A stretch of 64,000 nucleotides of DNA from Pseudooceanicola marinus. GTDB lineage: Bacteria; Pseudomonadota; Alphaproteobacteria; Rhodobacterales; Rhodobacteraceae. Positions 1 through 8,451 of this stretch are shown here, one piece after another; position 1 is the first letter of the stretch, and every line of letters starts with the position of its first letter. The notes below the pieces were generated by a model. That model did not search any database. It had not been told where the DNA came from and saw only the letters and a program-made list of their open reading frames with translations. A program made the position numbers and the translations under genes. Where the stretch lies: positions 1-64,000 of the forward strand of contig NZ_PGTC01000024.1 of assembly GCF_002786295.1 (NCBI RefSeq), written 5' to 3'.

Positions 1-564
1 AGGCAGCGCCAACCAAAGCTCCCCGGAGCGATAACCTCCGCGCACGAGACGGTTGCCGCGGGCGAGCTCCGGGTACTGTTCAACCCAGTCTCGAAAGCGA
101 TCATTGGTGACCACGCGCGCATCATAATCGCGGGCCGCAGCGAGAATGACCTCGTCTGCAGGTGTACCTTTGGCGACAACCATTACCCTGCCAACTCGAA
201 GCCCCAAGAGCTTCGCAAGCTCGACATCGCCCTGATACCGATTGACCAGCTTGTATCCAACATTTGCATCGAAAACCACGCAAGGCGCGTAGCCCTTGGT
301 GCTCAGGCATTGCGTGACATCTCTAACCGCAGCGATGTCCGGACCGCGTCCCTTCCAGTGCATGATGTTGGAGCCATCCAGCAGGATCCACGGCGTCTTC
401 ACACGCCGCGAAAGGCCAGTTCCCCAGACACGCCAGAGCAGAAGAAGCAGGCTGCCAATCACGCCAGGTCCCGCCAGAAGCACAAGGTCCGAAAGCCCAG
501 GCACGAACAAGCTAGCCAGGAGAGCTGAGAGGGATAAGGCGAAAATGAAGATCAATCCGAACAC
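1..564 (-). CDS. Membrane-anchored NYN/PIN-like ribonuclease, 3' end cut by window edge
   Basis: Reading leftward from a GTG at 562-564, an open frame of 188 codons runs off the window without a stop. About 7 nt before the GTG is a good ribosome site (GAAGGAGA). The first ~50 residues form two hydrophobic segments. A soluble domain follows, opening WILLDGSNIMHW and continuing with VVFDANVGYK, a KGTPADEVIL segment and DARVVTNDRFRDW. The spacing of acidic residues (DGSN, FDAN, AD, TNDRFRD) is that of the Zc3h12a-like NYN domain of the PIN superfamily, metal-dependent RNases. The role is inferred to be membrane-tethered RNA cleavage; the target is unknown. The C terminus is not visible, so further domains cannot be excluded. 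Confidence 0.72.
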   Translation of the reverse strand, partial: MFGLIFIFALSLSALLASLFVPGLSDLVLLAGPGVIGSLLLLLWRVWGTGLSRRVKTPWILLDGSNIMHWKGRGPDIAAVRDVTQCLSTKGYAPCVVFDANVGYKLVNRYQGDVELAKLLGLRVGRVMVVAKGTPADEVILAAARDYDARVVTNDRFRDWVEQYPELARGNRLVRGGYRSGELWLALP

Positions 565-1094
565 AGGAGCTCTCCTTCGGCGACAGATAACTACGTGAGC
601 AGCAGCCCAGCAAGCTGGATGTCGCGGGCCCCTTGGCCCCTCGGATTCCCGCCTTCAGGCAAAGAGTAAAGGCAGTCGAAGGCCCCGACCTGACAGCTCC
701 AAAGGAACGGTGAGGCTCAGCCCCTTACGAGACATCCTCCCAAAGTGCTACATGAAGGGGTGCCTTCGATACGAAGCGTGGCGAGTTTTCATCTGATGCA
801 CTTTAGCCAACGGCAGTGAGACGTCGGCAGCAGACGCCCTATCGGCGACAGGCGGGGCCGCCGGACCGGTCTTGATCGGCCCTCACCGGTCGGTCGGGCG
901 AAGCGCAGCGGATGAATGGTCGCAGCCCTTTCGCGACATTCGTACAAGGCGCAGCACTACGCCAGGCGGCGGCACAAAGGGCGGGGGCCTGACCCAATCG
1001 GTCACAGCGAAGCTGGGGACAGGCGGCCAAGAGAGGTCATCCGCCAGACGACTTTCGTTAGAAGACAAGCACCGATGCCAAGCGGCGAGGTGCT
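565..1094. other. Non-coding stretch
   Basis: No convincing gene is seen on either strand; the frames here are mutually shadowing and lack ribosome sites. The stretch contains one copy of a 63-nt diverged repeat at 923-985, described separately. The rest looks like decayed intergenic sequence of the island. Confidence 0.5.
923..985 (+). repeat. Diverged intergenic repeat, copy 1
   Basis: A 63-nt segment aligning without gaps to 1981-2043. Over the last 49 nt (937-985 against 1995-2043) 40 positions are identical, with shared blocks such as CGCAGCA, CAGGCG and AAGGGCGGG. The two copies are in the same orientation and flank the membrane protein gene at 1095-1724. Confidence 0.7.
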
Positions 1095-1724
1095 CTAAGC
1101 GACCGGGAAGCGCTGAGACAGCGCCGCCAACACAGCGGCGCCATTGCTGCCTGTGATTGTCAGTCTGCACCCGCGGTTCCATTGCAGGAGAGCACCCGGA
1201 ACATACCGGCTACGTGCGGCTTTCGTGGACAGTTCGATATGGGTTAGAGCACCGCTTTGGGCAGGTTTCTTAATCGCAATAATCTCATCAAGCGGCAGCG
1301 AAGCCCCCACTGGCAGGAACTGAATGCGGTCGCCGTCCACTCTAATTTCCCGCACATTTCTGGCCATGACGATCGAAAAAACTCCGGCGAACAGCAATGC
1401 GGGGGAGGCCAGCAAGACACCAACGTCGGCGAACTCACGCGCCCAGATCATCGCGCAACTCGCAACTCCCAATGCAATAAAAAACCACCCGAGCCAAAGC
1501 ATACCTCGGCGCCGGACAGGAAAGACACTTTGACCACAGCTTGAAACCATGATCGGCTGTGCAGAGGCCAGCTTCCTATTGAAACGCAAACCGATAGGGT
1601 ATGCCGCCATAGCGACCAAAGCCCCTAGAGCTTCGGTCAGGGATATGATGTGCGGAGCAAAAAGATGCCCAAGCCAGACCAATATCAATGTGACCGCTGC
1701 CCAGAAAATTTCTTTTATGCCCAT
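1095..1724 (-). CDS. Membrane protein with PH-like C-terminal domain
   Basis: A 209-residue protein starting MGIKEIFWAA. The frame extends further upstream, but that extension has no hydrophobic or conserved character, so the ATG at 1722-1724 is preferred. There are about four hydrophobic segments, the first two in residues 1-45 and the other two after an internal basic RRRGMLWLGW stretch. A short soluble C-terminal part follows (VREIRVDGDRIQF, LPLDEIIAIKK, HIELSTKAARSRY), arranged like bacterial PH/YdbT-type membrane-associated domains. That family resemblance is weak and inferred. No function is assigned. It lies inside the accessory island between two copies of a diverged repeat. Confidence 0.6.
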   Translation of the reverse strand: MGIKEIFWAAVTLILVWLGHLFAPHIISLTEALGALVAMAAYPIGLRFNRKLASAQPIMVSSCGQSVFPVRRRGMLWLGWFFIALGVASCAMIWAREFADVGVLLASPALLFAGVFSIVMARNVREIRVDGDRIQFLPVGASLPLDEIIAIKKPAQSGALTHIELSTKAARSRYVPGALLQWNRGCRLTITGSNGAAVLAALSQRFPVA

Positions 1725-2438
1725 GCTATTCACTTTGTCTTGCACCTTGCACGGCTCATGTAGCTGGTCAGTGCGGCGAAAATGCGCCGTGATTATGAAG
1801 AAGTAACCGACCGCTTCGGCCGAATGGAGGCCATTCTTGGCGGGGAGTTTGCTGCGGAGCAAGCCGAACAACAGCTTAAAGGAATGCGGCAAAGCGGCAT
1901 AAGCCAAGGCCGGCCGGCGGCTAAGGGCCGCTTACGCCATCCAGGTTCGTCAGAGACCCAGCGTTCTTCATATCCGCTTCCAACGCTTCCACGGCATTTG
2001 TGCAAGCCGCAGCATGACGTCAGGCGCCGACACGAAGGGCGGGAAGAAGACATTCGCTGCGGGCGCAAAATTTCGAGTTCACTTTCGCGATAGCGGACTT
2101 TCCTGCCATTCGCTGCAATTGCCCGATCTATGCGGCGATTGCGAGAGGTCATGCTGGAAGGGTGGAGAGCTGCCGTTCGCCGCGGTCGCGATGGCATCCC
2201 TACCGCACCGTGGAAGCGGACATTCAGGCGAGAATAACGACCAGGACCAGCTCGATCGACAAGAGGGGGGATTCATCGTCAAAGACCCGCTCCCCACGCC
2301 TCCAGTGGGACGCGATCAGCGTGGCGGCCAATACAATGGCACTCACTCAGCGCATTTGTGCAGCAAATCCGTGTAGAGCACAAAGCAACCTCGGATAGCG
2401 ACTGCCGAGCAGCCGTCGTCGGAGGCTTCCACGCCATC
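1725..2438. other. Long non-coding stretch with repeat copy 2
   Basis: Over 700 nt without a credible gene. Short frames exist on both strands but have no ribosome site and no recognisable protein character. It contains the second copy of the diverged repeat and further degenerate sequence with recurring GCGGAC and ATTCGC words, typical of old intergenic repeats in this group. Confidence 0.5.
1981..2043 (+). repeat. Diverged intergenic repeat, copy 2
   Basis: Pairs with 923-985 without gaps (40 of 49 identical in the right part, weaker in the left 14-18 nt). It has the same orientation and lies about 1 kb from copy 1. It is non-coding on both strands as far as can be seen. Confidence 0.7.
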
Positions 2439-3548
2439 TCAGTGGATGTTCGTTCCGAGCACCGAGCCCTCGTGCGGGTCGTCATGACGCTGCCAGAGCG
2501 CGCCTTCATGCAGGATCCAGCCCCCTTCGGCGTCGGGCACGGCATGACGGTCCAGCAGGTCGAGGATCGCCGGGGACGGTCTGACAACGTCAGCATCGAT
2601 CGGGGCACGCACCGCCTTTTGCACCTGCCAGAGCTTGTGTCGTTCAGTGGGGCCGCTGGCCTCTCCGTAGAGTTCGAGATGGTCCCGCAGGGTTTGCTGG
2701 CTGATCTCGCGATAGAGCGGTTGATCAGGTGGGCGCAGCAAACACTTTTCTGCCAATTGCGTGATCTGCTCCGCGTAATCAGGTGCTCTGCCCCCCCAGA
2801 TCAGCGCGCCCAAGGCCGAGGTCGGGAAACGAAGTCGACTAGGGGAATAGGACGTGTACCAAGAGTCGACCCCGTTCTCCAACAGGAAGACCCGGGCCGC
2901 CAGATTTGACGTTGTGGCGCTGAGCAAAGGTAAGTCGCCCGTCCCGCCGCCTTCGGCGGTATTCACCAAGCCGCCATGGTCAATATAGGCCCGCAGGAAC
3001 ACCGTTGCAGGCGACCCGTCGTTGAATATGTGCAGCGACGGCGAGCCGGGGTGGAATAGCTGCACCGCCGAGTAGGCCATGACACTGCCTGATGCGTTCG
3101 GGTCGGCCCCGGCCTCCAGCAGCGCCCGGGTCCAGCGGATGTTCTGCTGCCGCACGGCCTCATTCAGCAGCGTGGTCACCGGCAGCGAGACGCCCTGCGG
3201 CGCACGCATCACCCGATCAAGCCGCCCACCCATGTCCCGGAGGCCGGCCACGTCAGTGGCGGCATCGGTATAGAGGGCTTTGAGCATGGTCTGCATTTGC
3301 GCATCCTCGTCGCCCGCGACTGCAGAGGCCCGGCCGGTGGCAGGGGCCTCATCAAGGCACCGGACCATGTTGGACAAAACCTTGTCCATCGTCTGCTCGT
3401 CTTCCGGCAGGTCGAAATAGGCCCGTGTCTGAGGTATGTTGGTGCAGTCCTGATCACCTGGCCGACATGCAGCCAAGGCAATGAGGACAACCCCGAACAG
3501 CCAAGCGCGGCGCGGACTCCTCTCTGAGCCGGCTGATCTCCTTGTCAT
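2439..3548 (-). CDS. Ankyrin-like lipoprotein
   Basis: A 369-residue protein when started at the ATG at 3546-3548. The N terminus is a lipoprotein signal: a basic run (SPRRAW), a hydrophobic core, then the lipobox LIALAAC with the lipidated Cys. The body is helical, with an ankyrin-like unit around TLLNEAVRQQNIRWTRALLEAGADPN and a weaker one at NLAARVFLLENGVDSW. A periplasmic or outer-membrane-facing lipoprotein is inferred. Ankyrin-type lipoproteins sometimes act as immunity proteins for secreted toxins. The neighbouring DUF3396-like remnant is compatible with that, but no toxin is visible, so the role stays open. Confidence 0.66.
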   Translation of the reverse strand: MTRRSAGSERSPRRAWLFGVVLIALAACRPGDQDCTNIPQTRAYFDLPEDEQTMDKVLSNMVRCLDEAPATGRASAVAGDEDAQMQTMLKALYTDAATDVAGLRDMGGRLDRVMRAPQGVSLPVTTLLNEAVRQQNIRWTRALLEAGADPNASGSVMAYSAVQLFHPGSPSLHIFNDGSPATVFLRAYIDHGGLVNTAEGGGTGDLPLLSATTSNLAARVFLLENGVDSWYTSYSPSRLRFPTSALGALIWGGRAPDYAEQITQLAEKCLLRPPDQPLYREISQQTLRDHLELYGEASGPTERHKLWQVQKAVRAPIDADVVRPSPAILDLLDRHAVPDAEGGWILHEGALWQRHDDPHEGSVLGTNIH

Positions 3549-3957
3549 CAGCGCACCGCCAATTTGCGCGATCAAGCGCACGCAACTTGCGTGTTCAATA
3601 CGTGTCACAGCAGTGTCGCGTCCTCGCCATACGCCGTTGTTCAGCCGATCTGAACCGTCCCGGTTTTTCCCGAGAGAGTTTCTCGGTTTCACGCGACATT
3701 ATCGAATAACGTCACATTGTTCATTAACCTTCTCATTTGCCCCGGCTGACGGGGTATCCGCGTTTTAATGAAGAAGGCGGCGCATTTTGAACCGCTCGAC
3801 CCAATACAGGGTCTCCCATACGACAGCATAAGTGCTTTTCCAGGGGCCCAGGCGTGTGATCTCGCGCCGGTCACCATGCCACGCCAGAAGTGGTGTGACC
3901 CGTTCGCGGCCCAGATCCCGAAGAGAGCGCCGGGATGGCGGCGGAGCGAATGGCGCG
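3549..3957. other. Divergent intergenic region
   Basis: The region lies between the leftward lipoprotein and the rightward immunity-like pseudogene. It holds a TTAACC half-site near 3725 and a short leftward frame (3765-3974, 69 residues) that has no ribosome site or recognisable family. No promoter can be fixed with confidence. Confidence 0.4.
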
Positions 3958-5070
3958 ATGACCGCAGGCGACATTTGGAGCGTCCAAAACTTGACTCGCT
4001 GGCTTCGTCAGGCAATCCCTACTCGATGCACCACCACACTTGGGGAATATGGATTGGAACCGCTATACTCCGAGAAGTGCCATAAGGACGGCCCAGCGAT
4101 CGCGACGCCAGTCCTGCGGTTCCACTTGTGGATTGCCGGGACCTTTGCCGATGCGCCAGTCCGCACGGCCTCCGCGCGGGCCGTCGAGGCATTCATCGAC
4201 CATCTAGGCAAAACCCAGACCTTTTACGCGATGGTCCGGCCGACAGGGTCCAAGTCGCTGAAACTGGCCCGCGCGGGCAAGGGAAGGCTGACCGAGATCT
4301 CCCGAGCCGTCGCTACCGGGCTGCCAGATCATCGCTATCTGTACCTGACCGGGACGGACGCGGAGGGATAGCCGGGCCACCCAATGCTGGCCCTTGCGCA
4401 TGCGCCTCTGCCAATGGCCGAGATCCGGATCGAGCTGCCATGGCAGGCGGAGGGAGCGCTGGACCTGATGGCCCAGGTTGATGCTGCTCTCGAGGGGGTG
4501 CCGGTCCCTACCGGTTATATGGGCTACGGCTTTGCCCCGCGCGCGCTTGGCGTAAACTATGTCAGCTTCGTCCCGCCGGCCCAGCGACGCTATCGCTGCG
4601 CATTGATGATGGACCCAGTGCCCTTCTCGCCTCTGGTCCGTCACGACCAATCCTTCGTGACCATGCGCCGGCTTGAACAAAAGCGCGCCGCAAAGGGTCG
4701 GGCAATTGGCGAGGCGGGCCTGTTCGACTATGTCCCCGGCCTGCCCGACGTCGGTTGTCGGACCTATATCGGCGGCGCCTTGCGCGACCGACTGGCTGTC
4801 ACCTCCGAGGCGCTTGGGCCGGACCTGACGATTGATGACAGAGGAACTTTTACGACCCTCACCGCCGGGCCCGCACCGATTTGGGGCGACCTGAACCTGA
4901 ATGAGGACATCAGCGCCTATCAGGCCGCCTTTGCCTACCTTGAACCCGTCATGAGCGACTGGAACATGCGTGTGCGATCCGCACCGGGGTACAGCATAAA
5001 AGACAAGGAACGGGTCCGGCAGGCAAAAGCCTATGTGGATCGGTTCGCGGTCGCGGAACAACAAGCCTGA
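3958..5070 (+). pseudogene. DUF3396 / type VI immunity-like protein, interrupted by an in-frame TAG
   Basis: Two rightward frames in the same register are separated only by TAG at 4369-4371. The first ends ...RYLYLTGTDAEG; the second resumes four codons later and continues to 5070. Read through, the pattern fits DUF3396: VLRFHLW, FYAMVRPTGSKSLKLA, a middle IRIELPW, TGYMGYGF, then VGCRTYIGG and TAGPAPIWGDLN. Family members are linked to type VI effectors as immunity proteins, which would make this an orphan immunity gene with no effector in view. The start is uncertain: ATG at 3958 is the first plausible one, but the recognisable part begins near 4100. Single-codon damage suggests recent inactivation or an assembly error. 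Confidence 0.62.
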
Positions 5071-5258
5071 GATACCGGAGCAGACAGATTCCAGGGCCGG
5101 GTGGCAGCAAAGGGTGCTGTAGTCTGGCACCTCCCAGTCCAAGCCATCAGACGCAGAAGGCTCTCGACGAAGCCAGTCGTCTGCCTGAGCGGCGGGCCAA
5201 ACAGAACCTTCTCCAGCCAATGTTGCAAAGGGTACGCTGGCGGCCAAATCCGCCGCTA
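5071..5258. other. Short non-coding gap
   Basis: No gene or clear signal is seen between the two convergent broken genes. Confidence 0.4.
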
Positions 5259-5695
5259 TTACTGCTCGGTCTTCAGCAACGTCCCAAAGACAACATGCAG
5301 CTCACGATCTCTATCCGTGAGCGCTTCACCTATGCGCCAAGTGGTAATGCATAGCGTTCTTGTTGGGCCCACAGAGACCGTAGTCACATAAATGTTGGAC
5401 CGGCCATTCAAGGAACCGCGCGCTGCGTAGACAAAGTTGCCGCTTGGAACCTCTCCTGCTTTCAAAAGAGTAAAATCCTGAGTTTCCTGACTGTCGGACA
5501 TCACCATGGCACGTGCAGCGCGTTCGCTCTCCAGCCCGTCCTTCGTGCCCCCTCAAAAACCCTGACGCTACCAGCGTATTCATCTACGGCACAGTAAAAG
5601 AGGAAATCATCTCCCTCAGCTTCGCGCAGTTCCCATGACGTATCCGCAAGACACATCGAAAGCCCCAAAAGGCTCGTTGACAGCAATGCAGGCAA
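5259..5695 (-). pseudogene. Small secreted protein, frameshifted at a C5 tract
   Basis: Two leftward frames join into one protein. The first begins at a TTG (5695), has a short hydrophobic leader (LLSTSLLGLSMCLA) and reads to ...SVRVFEG before leaving frame. The second carries TKDGLESERAARAMVMSDS and runs to the stop at 5259. The switch falls at five Cs at 5548-5552 (G5 in the mRNA). One extra base, or two fewer, restores a continuous ~145-residue protein with no other stop. No family is recognised. The absence of an ATG or a positively charged signal N terminus suggests the 5' end may also be damaged. Confidence 0.55.
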
Positions 5696-6064
5696 AAGCG
5701 GGGTTTAAAGACAGACAGAGAACGCAGACTGAGACCGCTACCTTAAGAGGGCTGGCTTTCTCAAATTTGGGGCATGACATCGACATTTGAATGGTTCTGC
5801 TTTTACATATTTAGCAACAGCTTGGGACTATCTGGCTATCATCTTCATGATGCCCGCGCAATCTACACAGCCAGACGCCGATGCTCACTGTTTGGTTGCG
5901 CCACATAGGGTCCGAGTCACAACGCGAGTGCTGCAGTGCCGCAGGCCTGCCGTTGGCGCTCGAAAAATGCAGCGCGATGCACGAATGATCGGCTTCGAGC
6001 CCAGAGTGACCGATGCTGCGCGATGCGCAGATGACCGCTATCCACGACTTTGGCGAAGCTTAAC
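5696..6064. other. Non-coding stretch
   Basis: A relatively AT-rich stretch between two leftward genes. No ORF with protein-like character, repeat or hairpin was found. Confidence 0.4.
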
Positions 6065-6571
6065 TTACGTCTGGGTCTTGAGCCACTTGCGGATACGACC
6101 ACGCGCGTTTGCATAAGGCGATGACGTGTTGAACTGGATCATCCGACCCTTGGTCCATTTGTCGTACCAGGGCCCGCCATAGAGTTCATTGTCCGAACGT
6201 GCCGTGATTGTTTCAACGAGGTTTTCCTTGGCTTTTTTCAAACGATCCAAAAGCTCATGGTAGCCGACGTCATCGTAGTCTTTGTAAAATTTCTGCGCGA
6301 GCTGTCCCAGTTCGTTCCACTTAAAACCCGTTTCGGGAAAATCGACATCCTGACCTTTGTCGTCCTGATCCAGCCATTTCAAAACAAGCTCGTTCCAGCC
6401 GATGAGATACGACACAAGATCGGCGGGACTCATGGTTGTCCCTTTAACGTGACCTTCGAGTGAGCATTCTCGCGCACGATTCGTCGGCACCTTTGACAAG
6501 TCGATGACTAATTTGTCAAACGTCCCTGAAATTGCATCTAACAACTCTGTTTTTGAGGCTGGAATTGCCAT
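6065..6571 (-). CDS. ClbS/DfsB-family four-helix protein (DUF1706)
   Basis: 168 residues starting MAIPASKTELLDAI. An upstream in-frame ATG exists at 6586, but AAGGAG lies 6-7 nt before the ATG at 6569-6571, which fixes the start. The sequence follows the ClbS/DfsB family: an N-terminal helix, the MSPADLVSYLIGWNELVLKW segment, then the ETGFKWNELGQLAQKFY stretch and the C-terminal GRIRKWLK. ClbS protects colibactin producers by opening the cyclopropane warhead; DfsB-like and uncharacterised relatives are widespread. No toxin or polyketide genes occur here, so only the family is assigned. Its base composition is lower in GC than the core genes, consistent with transfer. Confidence 0.85.
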   Translation of the reverse strand: MAIPASKTELLDAISGTFDKLVIDLSKVPTNRARECSLEGHVKGTTMSPADLVSYLIGWNELVLKWLDQDDKGQDVDFPETGFKWNELGQLAQKFYKDYDDVGYHELLDRLKKAKENLVETITARSDNELYGGPWYDKWTKGRMIQFNTSSPYANARGRIRKWLKTQT

Positions 6572-7067
6572 GATATTCTCCTTCATAGCAAAGAGAATAT
6601 AAGCTTTCTCAGTTGGTCAAGTGGGCACGCTTGGCGATCAGTTGGGCTGCGTTAGCCGATATTTTCGTGACGAGGTTCTAGCCTCAAAACTGGTCCATCG
6701 CGTCATACTCACTAAAAGGACCATTTGCTCAACGATCTTGCTATAGAAGACATCGGCGCACCTGCACCCAACGGAAGCTTTGTCCCGCACTGCTGACCTT
6801 GGGCTGTCACTTAATGCTGCACGTTGCCACCGATGTCCGGTTTGGGGAAGCCGCGCCGCAGCGGGCGCAGCCTATCGAAAGACGGCTATGGGCCGGAAGC
6901 GCCAGGAGGCCAAGCCATAGGTCCGCCCGCAGCCATGTCCGCCACCAGCGCAAAGCTGCCATTGAAGCATTGCGTTAGGAAGGTCTTCTTTTGAACTAAC
7001 GGCATCCCTGGAAGAGGAAGGCTGAGGCAATGCCCCGGCCCCTCTCTCTCCCTGCCCTGCCCGGCCC
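6572..7067. other. Non-coding junction between island and prophage remnant
   Basis: Nearly 500 nt with no supportable gene. AT-rich up to about 6760, then GC-rich. It separates the ClbS-like gene from the prophage-derived segment and probably holds an old recombination junction, which cannot be located precisely. Confidence 0.4.
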
Positions 7068-7595
7068 TCAAGCCGCCCGCGCCGCCCTCTTTGCCTCCCA
7101 TGGCTTCATTGGCGGCAGGGCCCCGGTGACCTGGTGCGCGGTCAGCCCGCCGTAGATCCGGAAGGTGTCCCGGAGCTCTGTCAGCGCCGACCACCACAGC
7201 AGGTAATCCCGCCGGGCGCGCGCCTGATCTCGTGGGTGGTTCTCGATCGTGATCGGACAGCAGCGCAGGTCCACCTCGCGCACCTTGCCGCGGCTGGTGT
7301 AGCGTGCCTTGCCGCAGGTCGCGGTCACGGCGGACCGCCCGTGCTTTGTCTGCTTCCAGTCGATGGGCTGCACCTGCGGGGCGAGATTCGAGCCCCACCC
7401 CAGGGTTTCGCCCGCGCGGCAGAGATCCGCGGTGACCAGCGCTATGCGCCAGCCACCTATGCCTTCAGGCAGCTGCGCCAGGGCGTCGACCACCGCGTCC
7501 GCATCAGGGTGCGGCTCAGACGTTCCCCCGCCCTGCACGCGGCAGCCGAGCTCGGCCTGCCATACCATCACCGTGAAGGACCGGATGGCCCACAT
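7068..7595 (-). CDS. Phage-type hypothetical protein
   Basis: 175 residues starting MWAIRSFTV (an internal ATG at 7568 is an alternative). Protein character is good: GGWRIALVTADLCRAGETLG, the basic KARYTSRGKVREVDLR, and an alternating helical C terminus (LLWWSALTELRDTFRIYG). No enzyme family is recognised. It sits head to head with a methyltransferase remnant and belongs to the integrase-linked segment, so a phage or mobile-element origin is inferred. Its start overlaps the truncated methyltransferase by about 11 nt on the other strand, which suggests the junction that removed the methyltransferase N terminus lies just here. Confidence 0.55.
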   Translation of the reverse strand: MWAIRSFTVMVWQAELGCRVQGGGTSEPHPDADAVVDALAQLPEGIGGWRIALVTADLCRAGETLGWGSNLAPQVQPIDWKQTKHGRSAVTATCGKARYTSRGKVREVDLRCCPITIENHPRDQARARRDYLLWWSALTELRDTFRIYGGLTAHQVTGALPPMKPWEAKRAARAA

Positions 7596-7974
7596 GCAAG
7601 CCGCCCTGCAGGCCCCGCCTTTCACGGCAGCGCACGAAGCGCGGGCCCGCAAGGTCGCCACCTCCCTCCGCGCCCATGGCGCCTGGGACAGCGGCGACCT
7701 GGTCATCCTCGACATCGCCGGTACACGCTACGTCATCGCCGAAATTGGCATGCGCATGCTCACCCCGCGCGAGGTCTTCACCGCCCAGGGCTTCCCCCGC
7801 GACTACGTGATCGAGGGCGTCTGGGAACAGGACGATAGCGGTGCGTGGGATTGGCGCAGCTTCACCAAGAACACACAGGTCAGCTGCGTCGGTAACTCCG
7901 TCTGCCCGCCCGTCGCCGCAGCCGTGGTGAAGCCGAATTGTAGGCAGTTGGCTGAGAAGGAGGAAGTGGCATGA
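7585..7974 (+). pseudogene. C-terminal fragment of a phage C5-cytosine DNA methyltransferase
   Basis: Only the last ~130 residues of the family are present. Visible are RMLTPREVFTAQGFPRDYVIE and QVSCVGNSVCPPVAAAV, the conserved C-terminal motifs (including motif X, GNSV.PP) of DNA cytosine methyltransferases. The catalytic PCQ and ENV motifs would lie upstream and are absent, so the fragment cannot be active. Upstream sequence in this frame is the shadow of the oppositely oriented gene. The stop (7972-7974) overlaps the next ATG as ATGA, so the phage gene order downstream is preserved although the gene itself is truncated. Confidence 0.8.
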
Positions 7975-8306
7975 CCGACCGGATGATGTGGGCAGTCGGC
8001 CCTGAAGACGGCGAAGGGTGGAAAGCGATCAACGCCCAGACCGAGGCAGGCGCCCGGGCGCAATGAGCAGAACGGAACGGCCAGGAGGACCTGCCCGAGT
8101 GGGTCGTCGCGTTGCGCCAGGAGGCCTGGGACGCTCTTCCCGAGTTCACCGGCGCGGACTGGCTTCGCGCCGGCCTGGGCCACACCTGCATCGAGTGCCA
8201 GGAGCTCGCCTACCTGAAGTTCGGCGCACGGATCATCGACGGCCAGCCGATCTGCGGCGAGTGCCTCAAGGAACAGGGAGAGATGAAGGAAGCCGAGCAT
8301 GCGTGA
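7971..8306 (+). pseudogene. Small zinc-ribbon phage protein interrupted by in-frame TGA
   Basis: Starts ATG at 7971 (ATGA overlap with the upstream fragment), reads MTDRMMWAVGPEDGEGWKAI and hits TGA at 8064-8066. The same frame stays open afterwards to 8306 through EDLPEWVVALRQEAWDALPEF and a four-cysteine module (C-x2-C about 20 residues before a second C-x2-C, TCIECQ and ICGECL). This looks like one ~111-residue zinc-binding protein with one nonsense codon. The 3' part could be translated from a TTG at 8112, but with no clear ribosome site. Decay is the simplest reading given the stops in the adjacent integrase. Confidence 0.6.
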
Positions 8307-8451
8307 CGCCCCCCTTCTGTTCCCACTGGCAGCCCCGCACGCGGCGCGCTGGCGACAGGTTGGCTTTGGCTTTTTGGTCGTCGCCATCTGCTGGCTGATG
8401 CTCATCGTGGGACTCATCGCAGGCGCCGCGCTCCAACGCTGGGTGCTTTGA
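8299..8451 (+). CDS. Tiny single-pass membrane protein of the prophage remnant
   Basis: 50 codons from ATG at 8299 to TGA at 8449-8451. One strong hydrophobic helix (FGFLVVAICWLMLIVGLIAGA) follows a short N terminus MRDAPLLFPLAAPHAARWR. It overlaps the end of the preceding broken ORF by 8 nt and the start of the excisionase by one base pattern (TTTGATGA), which shows tight translational coupling. No function is known; small membrane ORFs of this kind are common next to phage excisionases. Confidence 0.5.
   Translation: MRDAPLLFPLAAPHAARWRQVGFGFLVVAICWLMLIVGLIAGAALQRWVL

Noticed and set aside
3765-3974. A 69-residue leftward frame ending ...WVERFKMRRLLH
   Set aside because: It looks mildly protein-like but has no ribosome site, no recognised family and overlaps the immunity pseudogene start; support is too weak.
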